A stretch of 59,200 nt of DNA from an uncultured Christensenellaceae bacterium (GTDB lineage: Bacteria; Bacillota; Clostridia; Christensenellales; Borkfalkiaceae), in contig CAJUOI010000010.1 in NCBI GenBank assembly GCA_910588615.1, forward strand, positions 1 through 59,200. Reading direction: 5' to 3'. Positions 53,014 to 59,200 of this stretch are shown in pieces; the stretch's first letter is position 1; each line of letters opens with the position of its first letter. The notes beneath the pieces were generated by a model. That model was not told the origin of the DNA, ran no database searches, and worked only from the letters and a program-made list of their open reading frames with translations. A program made the translations under genes and the position numbers.

Positions 53014-54125
53014 TGGATTTAAACTTTTTAAAAGGGTTTGATTTTTTTGTAGGCGTGCCCGATTCGCAATTGCGCCCGCTTTGCGACTGGCTGATGTCAA
53101 CCTATGGCGTAGATCCGAAGCATCATATCGTTGCTGCCAACGAGGGGAATTGCGTGGCGATAGCGGCAGGCTATCATTTGGCAACGGGAAAAACCCCCGT
53201 CGTGTATATGCAGAACAGCGGAGAGGGAAACGTTGTGAACCCCGTAGCGTCGTTATTGAATGATAAGGTATATGGCATTCCGTGCGTGTTTATCATCGGG
53301 TGGCGTGGCGAACCCGAAGTTCACGACGAGCCGCAACACGTATTTCAGGGAGAAATTACTTTAAAGTTGCTTGAAACATTGGGAATAGAATATTATGTGA
53401 TCGATAAGGATACGAAGGCGGAATCCGTTAAGGAGCAGTTAAAAAAATGGAAGCCGCTGCTGGAGTCGGGGAAACAGGTTGCATTCGTTGTGAAAAAGGG
53501 CGCATTGGAGTATGACGCACAGATAAAATATGCGAATGCTTACGCGTTAAACCGGGAAGAAGTTATCAGGCGTGTCGTAAAGATCAGTAAAGAGGCGCCT
53601 ATTGTTTCCACAACGGGGAAAGCCTCAAGAGAATTGTTCGAAATCCGTGAAGCAAACGGACAGGATCACCGTTATGACTTCCTTACCGTTGGGTCGATGG
53701 GGCATAGCTCTTCGATTGCTTTGGGCGTGGCTATTAATCAGCCCCAAAAGAAAATTTGGTGCATTGACGGCGACGGTGCTGTGCTTATGCATATGGGGGC
53801 AATGGCGGTGATTGGCACGGTTTGTCCAAACAACTTTGTTCATATCATAATTAACAACGAGGCGCATGAAACGGTTGGCGGAATGCCGACTGTTGCGGGA
53901 AAGATTGATTTAAACGCAGTGGCGCGTGCGTGCGGCTATAAGAGTGTGTGCAGTGTGAATACATACGACGATTTGGAAAATGAACTTGAAAAAGCTGCAG
54001 CTGCAAATGTATTATCGCTGATTGAAGTGAAATGCGGTTTGGGTGCGCGTACAAATTTGGGCAGACCGACAACAACTCCCGTCGACAACAAAGATAGCTT
54101 TATGCGGCATTTAAGTCAGGAATGA
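53013..54125 (+). CDS. Phosphonopyruvate decarboxylase
   Basis: 370 residues, thiamine-diphosphate enzyme in the small ppd/aepY format. It removes CO2 from phosphonopyruvate, pulling the unfavourable mutase reaction forward and giving phosphonoacetaldehyde. The catalytic Glu44 lies in AANEGNCVAIA; the cofactor motif GDG followed by NN is in DGDGAVLMHMGAM and IIINNEAHE. The ATG overlaps the previous TGA (TGATG); GGAGG is 7 bases upstream of it. A GTG three bases earlier is the alternative. Confidence 0.93.
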   Translation: MDLNFLKGFDFFVGVPDSQLRPLCDWLMSTYGVDPKHHIVAANEGNCVAIAAGYHLATGKTPVVYMQNSGEGNVVNPVASLLNDKVYGIPCVFIIGWRGEPEVHDEPQHVFQGEITLKLLETLGIEYYVIDKDTKAESVKEQLKKWKPLLESGKQVAFVVKKGALEYDAQIKYANAYALNREEVIRRVVKISKEAPIVSTTGKASRELFEIREANGQDHRYDFLTVGSMGHSSSIALGVAINQPQKKIWCIDGDGAVLMHMGAMAVIGTVCPNNFVHIIINNEAHETVGGMPTVAGKIDLNAVARACGYKSVCSVNTYDDLENELEKAAAANVLSLIEVKCGLGARTNLGRPTTTPVDNKDSFMRHLSQE

Positions 54126-54146
54126 CTATTTTATATTTTATTAGAT

Positions 54147-54193
54147 AACAAAAGCTCCGAGGAAGCAATCGCCTTCTCGGAGCTTTTGTTTTT
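54147..54193 (+). terminator. Terminator after the phosphonate cassette
   Basis: A 14-bp stem (54148-54161 with 54176-54189), extended by one A-T pair, with a long T tail on the plus side. It lies between convergent ppd and groEL; the minus-side tail is less T-rich. Confidence 0.88.
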
Positions 54194-54218
54194 AAAACAC
54201 ACTCTCTGCCGTCTGTTA

Positions 54219-55847
54219 TCAATACATTCCATCCATACCGCCGCCTGCGGGTGCGGGAGGTGCGGGAGGGGTGGGAATATCGGTAACGATGGATTCCGTC
54301 GTAAGCAGGGTCGAGGCAACGGAAGCCGCGTTCTGCAATACCGAGCGGGTAACCTTCGTCGGGTCGATGATTCCGCTTTCTACCATGTCGGTGTAAACGT
54401 TTTTGAGAGCGTCAAATCCATAGGTGGGAATTTTTTTGGTAAGAATCTTGTCTACAACGACCGAACCGTCTACGCCCGCATTTTTTGCGATTTGACGAAC
54501 GGGTTCTTCGCAAGCTTTCAGGATAATGGAAGCGCCCGTCTTTTCGTCGCCTGAAAGCCCCGAAACGAGTTTCCGCAAAGAGGGGATGCAGGAGAGCAAC
54601 GCGCTGCCGCCGCCGGGAACGAAGCCTTCTTCAACTGCCGCGCGGGTAGCCGCCAATGCATCGTCGATGCGCAGCTTCTTTTCTTTCATTTCGACTTCGG
54701 TTGCCGCGCCTACGTTTATAACGGCAACGCCGCCTGCGAGCTTGGCAAGGCGTTCTTGTAATTTTTCTCTGTCGTAGTCGGAGGTTGTAACTTCAATTTG
54801 AGACTTGATAGAGGCTACGCGCGCTTTGATGTCGTCTTTATTGCCGGCGCCGTCGATAATCGTTGTATTGTCCTTGTCGACCTTTACCTGATTTGCTCTG
54901 CCGAGCATATCGAGAGTAGCGTCTTTGAGCTCGTATCCGAGGTCGGACGAAATAACCGTGCCGCCCGTCAGCACCGCAATGTCCTGCAACATTTCCTTGC
55001 GTCTGTCGCCGAAGCCGGGTGCCTTTACCGCAACGCAGTTGAACACACCCTTGAGCTTGTTTACGATAAGCGCCGCAAGCGCGTCGCCTTCTACGTCCTC
55101 CGCAATGATTAAGAGGCGCGCACCCTGTTGCGCGAGGGGTTCGACGATGGGGAGGATTTCCTGTAATGCGGAAATCTTCTTGTCGGTGATGAGGATATAA
55201 GGGTTGTCGAGTACGGCTTCCATTTTATCGGTGTTCGTAACCATATATGCCGATGCGTAGCCTCTGTCAAACTGCATTCCTTCTACGGTGGAAAGCTCCG
55301 TCGTCATCGACTTGCCTTCCTCTACCGTGATGACGCCGTCTTTGCCGACCGTTTCCATTGCCTTTGCAATAAGTTCTCCGACCGTTTCGTCGCCTGCGGA
55401 GATTGCCGCAACCTGCGAAATCGCTTTTTTGCCGTCAACTTTCTGCGAAATGGACTTTAAGTGTTCGACTGCGGTCTGCACAGCTTTGTCGATGCCTTTT
55501 CTCAAAATTATGGGGTTGGCACCGGCTGCAAGATTTTTTAAGCCTTCGCGGATGATTGCCTGTGCAAGAAGAACTGCTGTCGTAGTGCCGTCGCCTGCGA
55601 CGTCGTTGGTTTTGGTGGAAACTTCCTTTACGAGTTGTGCGCCCATGTTTTCGAAGGGGTCGGGCAGCTCGATCTCTTTTGCGATCGTTACGCCGTCGTT
55701 CGTAATGAGGGGTGCGCCGAACTTTTTGTCGAGCACAACGTTTCTGCCTTTGGGTCCGAGGGTGATTTTTACCGTGTCGGCGAGCGTATTTACGCCTGCC
55801 TCCAAAGCCTTTCTTGCTTCGTCTCCGTATTTGATTTGCTTAGCCAT
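54219..55847 (-). CDS. groEL: 60 kDa chaperonin GroEL
   Basis: 542 residues, full length. ATP-binding TLGPKGRNVVLDKKFG and GDGTTTA are standard, and the Gly/Met tail GGGMDGMY is present. It forms the folding chamber with GroES. 19 bases separate it from groES; AGGAGGC-like ribosome site upstream. Confidence 0.98.
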   Translation of the reverse strand: MAKQIKYGDEARKALEAGVNTLADTVKITLGPKGRNVVLDKKFGAPLITNDGVTIAKEIELPDPFENMGAQLVKEVSTKTNDVAGDGTTTAVLLAQAIIREGLKNLAAGANPIILRKGIDKAVQTAVEHLKSISQKVDGKKAISQVAAISAGDETVGELIAKAMETVGKDGVITVEEGKSMTTELSTVEGMQFDRGYASAYMVTNTDKMEAVLDNPYILITDKKISALQEILPIVEPLAQQGARLLIIAEDVEGDALAALIVNKLKGVFNCVAVKAPGFGDRRKEMLQDIAVLTGGTVISSDLGYELKDATLDMLGRANQVKVDKDNTTIIDGAGNKDDIKARVASIKSQIEVTTSDYDREKLQERLAKLAGGVAVINVGAATEVEMKEKKLRIDDALAATRAAVEEGFVPGGGSALLSCIPSLRKLVSGLSGDEKTGASIILKACEEPVRQIAKNAGVDGSVVVDKILTKKIPTYGFDALKNVYTDMVESGIIDPTKVTRSVLQNAASVASTLLTTESIVTDIPTPPAPPAPAGGGMDGMY

Positions 55848-55866
55848 GATTCTTGTTGCCTCCCGA

Positions 55867-56151
55867 TTAGTCTACGATAGCGAGAATGTCGCTCTGTTTG
55901 ATGATGGTGAATTCCTTGCCGTCCACCTTGAAGTCTGTGCCTGCATACTTGGAGCAGAGAACTTTGTCGCCGACGCTGACCTGCATTTTGACTTCCTTAC
56001 CGTCCACAAGTCCGCCGGGACCGACTGCAACGACAACGCAGGTCTGCGGTTTTTCCTGCGCGGAAGAGGGGAGATAAAATCCGCTCTTCGTCTTTTCTTC
56101 GACGGTAACCGTTTCTACGACTACCTTATCGAATAAGGGCTTGATATTCAT
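55867..56151 (-). CDS. groES: 10 kDa chaperonin GroES
   Basis: 94 residues. The mobile loop region (TKSGFYLPSSAQEKPQ) and the C-terminal IKQSDILAIV are typical. AGGAGG precedes the ATG. First gene of groES-groEL. Confidence 0.97.
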   Translation of the reverse strand: MNIKPLFDKVVVETVTVEEKTKSGFYLPSSAQEKPQTCVVVAVGPGGLVDGKEVKMQVSVGDKVLCSKYAGTDFKVDGKEFTIIKQSDILAIVD

Positions 56152-56204
56152 AATTGACCTCCTGAAATAACTCTGTTTTCTCGGTCTTGCCGATTTCCTT
56201 ATTT

Positions 56205-56232
56205 ATTATAAACGCTTTTACAAAGAAGTCAA
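56205..56232 (-). promoter_or_regulatory. Promoter of groES-groEL
   Basis: Minus-strand TTGACT (56232-56227) and TATAAT (56210-56205), spacer 16 bases, about 50 bases before the ATG. No CIRCE inverted repeat (TTAGCACTC-N9-GAGTGCTAA) is seen between promoter and gene. Confidence 0.75.
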
Positions 56233-56313
56233 ACGGCTTTTGGGAAAAATTTTCCTTATCTCGCAAATAAATTTCATGCGTATGGAAAAAAGCGATTTAT
56301 TGCGTTCGCAGGG

Positions 56314-56343
56314 TTGACAATACCCCATATCTTGTGTTAAAAT
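56314..56343 (+). promoter_or_regulatory. Promoter of the dCMP deaminase gene
   Basis: TTGACA (56314-56319) and TAAAAT (56338-56343), spacer 18 bases. AGAGG follows as ribosome site. Confidence 0.65.
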
Positions 56344-56360
56344 AAAATAAGAGGTAAATT

Positions 56361-56810
56361 ATGGATAAGTGGGATAAGAGATTTATGGCTCTGACCGAAC
56401 AGGTGGGGAGTTGGGCGAGTTGCCACCGTCGCAAGGTGGGCGCAATTATCGTAAGGGAAAAGCGGGTTATGACGACGGGTTATAACGGTGCGCCTGCAGG
56501 AATCGAATCTTGTGTGGAGCGAGGGGAATGTCTACGTGAAAAAATGCAGATTGAAAGCGGCACGCGCGCAGAATTGTGCTATGCGGCGCACGCCGAGCAA
56601 AACGCCATTATTCAGGCAGCGCGTTACGGGATCAATATCAGCGGCGCAACGCTTTTTTGTACGCATCAACCCTGTGTGATTTGCGCGAAGATGATTATCA
56701 ATGCGGGTATCAGGCGGGTCGTGTACAAAGAGGGTTATCCCGACGAGTTTTCCGTTGAATTGTTCAAAGAAGCGGGAACGGAATTGATAAAATTTGAGGA
56801 GGAAGTATAA
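56361..56810 (+). CDS. Deoxycytidylate (dCMP) deaminase, ComEB-like
   Basis: 149 residues. It deaminates dCMP to dUMP for thymidylate synthesis. Zinc site His77 and catalytic Glu79 in AAHAEQNAI, Cys105 and Cys108 in PCVICAK. TGYNGAPAG is the nucleotide-binding segment of dCMP deaminases. The stop adjoins the next start with no gap. Confidence 0.93.
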   Translation: MDKWDKRFMALTEQVGSWASCHRRKVGAIIVREKRVMTTGYNGAPAGIESCVERGECLREKMQIESGTRAELCYAAHAEQNAIIQAARYGINISGATLFCTHQPCVICAKMIINAGIRRVVYKEGYPDEFSVELFKEAGTELIKFEEEV

Positions 56811-57329
56811 ATGAAAAATCCTATTGTAAAATTTGAAATGCAGGACGGAAAAACGTTTGAGGCGGAGCTCTATCCCGAAATTGCGCCCAACACGGTAAAC
56901 AACTTTCTTTCGCTTGTTAAGAATGGCTTTTACGACGGTGTCATTTTTCACCGTGTTATCGCGGGATTTATGATTCAGGGCGGTGATCCGCAGGGTACGG
57001 GAACGGGCGGTCCCGGTTACCATATTGCAGGTGAATTCCGCGCAAACGGATTTAAAAATGACTTAAAACACGAAAAGGGTGTTCTTTCAATGGCCCGTGC
57101 GCAGAATCCTAATTCCGCCGGTTCGCAATTTTTCGTAATGCACGCGTCGGCATCCTATCTCGACGGACAGTACGCTGCATTCGGAAGGGTAATTAAGGGG
57201 CTTGAAGTTGTGGATGCGATTGCGACGGTAAAAACCGATATGCGGGACCGCCCTTATGAGGAACAAAGGATAAAAAAGGCGACTGCGGAAACCTTCGGTG
57301 TTGAGTATCCCGAGCCTAATCGCGTTTAG
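56811..57329 (+). CDS. Cyclophilin-type peptidyl-prolyl cis-trans isomerase
   Basis: 172 residues, single cyclophilin domain with FHRVIAGFMIQGGDPQGTGTGG and GSQFFVMHASASYLDGQYAAFG. There is no signal peptide, so it acts in the cytoplasm. GAGGAGG precedes the ATG, which directly follows the dCMP deaminase stop. Confidence 0.95.
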   Translation: MKNPIVKFEMQDGKTFEAELYPEIAPNTVNNFLSLVKNGFYDGVIFHRVIAGFMIQGGDPQGTGTGGPGYHIAGEFRANGFKNDLKHEKGVLSMARAQNPNSAGSQFFVMHASASYLDGQYAAFGRVIKGLEVVDAIATVKTDMRDRPYEEQRIKKATAETFGVEYPEPNRV

Positions 57330-57338
57330 GAGAGTATT

Positions 57339-58775
57339 ATGTCTGACAAACTACTGTACGAAAACCCGTTAAATACGCGCTATGCAAGCCGTGAGATGCA
57401 GGAAAACTTCGGCGACGAAAAGCGTTTCCGCCTATGGCGCAAGCTTTGGATTGCGCTTGCGGAATCGGAAATGGAGTTGGGACTTCCCGTAACGAAAGCG
57501 CAAATCGACGATATGAAGGCGCACGCTACCGATATTGATTACGAACGGGCGGAGGAGTACGAGCGGGAAGTGCGCCACGACGTCATGGCGCACGTGAAGG
57601 CGTTCGGCGACGCGGCGAAGAGTGCCGAACCGATTATCCATTTGGGTGCGACGAGCTGCTTCGTTGATTGTAATTCCGAATTGATCATCATGCGCGACGG
57701 ACTGGAGATTATTCTGCGCAAGCTTGTCAACGTGATGGATAAGTTGAAAAAATTTGCGTTGCAGTATAAAAATCTGCCGACGCTTGGCTTTACTCATTTG
57801 CAGCCTGCGCAGCTGACTACGGTCGGCAAGCGTGCTACGCTTTGGCTACAGGATTTGATGCTTGATTACGAGAATTTGCAAAGTCTTTTGTCATGTTTTC
57901 GTTTGCGCGGCGTAAAGGGTACGACGGGTACGCAAGCAAGCTTTCTCGACCTCTTCGACGGCGATGCAAAGAAGGTGAAAGAGTTGGAAAAGCGTGTCGT
58001 GAAAAAGCTCGGTTGCGAAAAGGTATACGGGGTAACGGGGCAGACCTATCCGAGAAAGTTCGACTATAACGTGCTCTGCGTGCTTTCGCAGATTGCCCAA
58101 AGCGCGTATAAGTTCAGCAACGATATCCGCATTCTGCAAAACATGAAGGAGGTGGAGGAACCGTTTGAGAAGAGTCAGATAGGTTCGTCTGCTATGGCGT
58201 ATAAGCGCAACCCGATGCGTTCTGAACGTATGGGCTCCCTGTGCCGCTATATGGTTTCGCTTCCCTTAAACAGTGCGATTACGGCTTCGACGCAGTGGTT
58301 CGAGCGCACGCTCGACGACTCCGCCAACCGCCGGATCGTAAACGCGCAGGCGTTTTTAACGGTGGACGCGATCTTGAACATCTATCTGAACGTTTCCGAA
58401 AATCTCGTTGTTTACGATAAGGTGATTGCGAAGCATGTTGCCGCAGAACTGCCGTTTATGGCAACGGAAAACATTATTATGGAGTGCGTGAAGGCGGGCG
58501 GAAGCCGACAGGAATTGCACGAGCATATCCGCCGCCTTTCGATGGAGGCAGGCAATAACGTAAAGCGCGAAGGAAAGGAAAACAACCTTTTAGAGCTCGT
58601 AACGAAGGACGAGGCGTTCCGCGCGGTTTGGGATCGTCTGGATGAAATTCTGGATGCGAGAAAGTTTGTCGGAAGGGCGCCTGAACAGACGGAGGAATTT
58701 ATCCGAAACGAGATCGATCCGATTTTACAAAAATACGTCGCTTGGCTGGGGGAAGCGGGCAGCGTAAATGTTTAA
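57339..58775 (+). CDS. purB: Adenylosuccinate lyase
   Basis: 478 residues. It works twice in purine synthesis: SAICAR to AICAR and adenylosuccinate to AMP. The fumarase/aspartase signature SSAMAYKRNP is at about 282-291, and the substrate segment HLGATSCFVDCN is intact. 9 bases after the cyclophilin gene with GGAG upstream. Length fits the eukaryote-like longer subgroup. Confidence 0.96.
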   Translation: MSDKLLYENPLNTRYASREMQENFGDEKRFRLWRKLWIALAESEMELGLPVTKAQIDDMKAHATDIDYERAEEYEREVRHDVMAHVKAFGDAAKSAEPIIHLGATSCFVDCNSELIIMRDGLEIILRKLVNVMDKLKKFALQYKNLPTLGFTHLQPAQLTTVGKRATLWLQDLMLDYENLQSLLSCFRLRGVKGTTGTQASFLDLFDGDAKKVKELEKRVVKKLGCEKVYGVTGQTYPRKFDYNVLCVLSQIAQSAYKFSNDIRILQNMKEVEEPFEKSQIGSSAMAYKRNPMRSERMGSLCRYMVSLPLNSAITASTQWFERTLDDSANRRIVNAQAFLTVDAILNIYLNVSENLVVYDKVIAKHVAAELPFMATENIIMECVKAGGSRQELHEHIRRLSMEAGNNVKREGKENNLLELVTKDEAFRAVWDRLDEILDARKFVGRAPEQTEEFIRNEIDPILQKYVAWLGEAGSVNV

Positions 58776-58823
58776 ATTTCGACCATAAGGAAAGTTTTTC
58801 CGCAAACCGTACAGACTGTTACT

Positions 58824-59075
58824 ATGGAAATCAAACGAGTTAACGTGGAAACGGTTGTGCGGTTCGGGCGGGAAGGCGGGTTGCGCCCGTTGTGGCTTAT
58901 TTGGGAGGATGGGCGGAAATTCGAAATTGACAGGGTGAAGCGCGTTGATCGCGCTCCCTCGCAGGCGGGGTCGGTTCTTCCCGTTCGGTATACTTGTGTC
59001 GTCGAGGGGAAAGAAAAAAGGTTGTATTTCGAGCCTGAGAGAATGGCGTGGTTCGTAGAAATGGTAGAAGGTTAG
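58824..59075 (+). CDS. Small protein of unknown function
   Basis: 83 residues, beta-rich, with a mix of basic and aromatic residues (WLIWEDGRKFEID, VRYTCVVEGKEKRLYFE). I do not recognise a family. It has no good ribosome site, but its composition is protein-like and the frame fills the gap between purB and the tRNA. Probably a conserved small cytoplasmic protein. Confidence 0.6.
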   Translation: MEIKRVNVETVVRFGREGGLRPLWLIWEDGRKFEIDRVKRVDRAPSQAGSVLPVRYTCVVEGKEKRLYFEPERMAWFVEMVEG

Positions 59076-59105
59076 AAAAATATTTCGTTTCCGATAGAAA
59101 AATTC

Positions 59106-59134
59106 TTGACGAAAAGGAATTTATATATTATAAT
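59106..59134 (+). promoter_or_regulatory. Promoter of tRNA-Trp
   Basis: TTGACG (59106-59111) and TATAAT (59129-59134), spacer 17 bases. The tRNA begins 12 bases after the -10 box. Confidence 0.85.
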
Positions 59135-59145
59135 GTTTAGCGCAC

Positions 59146-59200
59146 AGGGGAGTGGCTCAACGGTAGAGTAGCGGTCTCCAAAACCGTAGGTTGCGTGTTC
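59146..59200 (+). tRNA. tRNA-Trp (CCA anticodon), cut by the window edge
   Basis: Acceptor arm AGGGGAG at 59146-59152, D stem GCTC/GAGT, anticodon stem GCGGT/ACCGT around the loop CTCCAAA with anticodon CCA, then the start of the T arm (GCGTG TTC) at the edge. The 3' acceptor strand is outside the window. Confidence 0.92.

Noticed and set aside
56152..56360. Possible CtsR or CIRCE site upstream of groES
   Set aside because: Only a single AGTCAAA-like half is seen, within the promoter; no second half at the right distance.
1..59200. CRISPR arrays, insertion sequences, prophage or integration sites
   Set aside because: No regularly spaced direct repeats, transposase-like proteins or integrases were seen on either strand.

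Overview
The window reads as one contiguous piece of chromosome from an anaerobic Gram-positive bacterium, most likely class Clostridia (Bacillota). The gene orders miaB-mutS-mutL-miaA-ynbB, mraZ-rsmH-ftsL-PBP2-murE-mraY-murD-ftsW and regulator-potABCD, MutL with an endonuclease site, and MurE with the meso-diaminopimelate DNPR motif all fit that group. A CwlD-like amidase hints at spore-forming ancestry. An uncultured gut lineage is my guess and was not tested by a search. Genes are tightly packed: many junctions overlap as ATGA, and many promoters match TTGACN-N17-TATAAT closely.

Layout. 1-3068: end of an unknown gene, degV (minus), CwlD-like amidase, acyl-ACP thioesterase and a small membrane protein. 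3232-17666: a long plus-strand run for arginine (argG, C, J, B, D, F) and carbamoyl phosphate (carA, carB), then a cysteine desulfurase and thiI. The carB gene is fused in frame to a full-length diaminopimelate epimerase domain. 17663-19846: class A penicillin-binding protein (minus). 19960-28231: tRNA modification and mismatch repair (miaB, mutS, mutL, miaA), a YnbB-type PLP enzyme and a GNAT protein. 28299-33478: polyamine ABC transporter potABCD with an XRE-cupin regulator (minus). 33700-33963: rpsT (minus). 34100-48957: murI, then the division and cell-wall cluster mraZ to ftsQ, then ftsA-ftsZ from their own promoter; murF, murG, murC and murB are absent from it. 49008-54125: a four-gene phosphonate cassette. 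54219-56151: groEL-groES (minus). 56361-59075: dCMP deaminase, cyclophilin, purB and a small unknown gene. The right edge cuts a tRNA-Trp.

The most unusual content is: (1) the phosphonate cassette, with LicD, a three-domain protein (LicC-like nucleotidyltransferase, TagD-like nucleotidyltransferase, PEP mutase), an iron-type alcohol dehydrogenase and phosphonopyruvate decarboxylase. Together these predict CMP-activated 2-hydroxyethylphosphonate transferred to a surface glycan; (2) the CarB-DapF fusion, whose epimerase domain has Ala where the first catalytic Cys is expected; (3) a division PBP2 gene that appears to start at ATT; (4) an FtsL-like protein with a cytoplasmic extension of about 210 residues; (5) paired GTTTA-N7-TAAAC sites around the promoter of the polyamine regulator.
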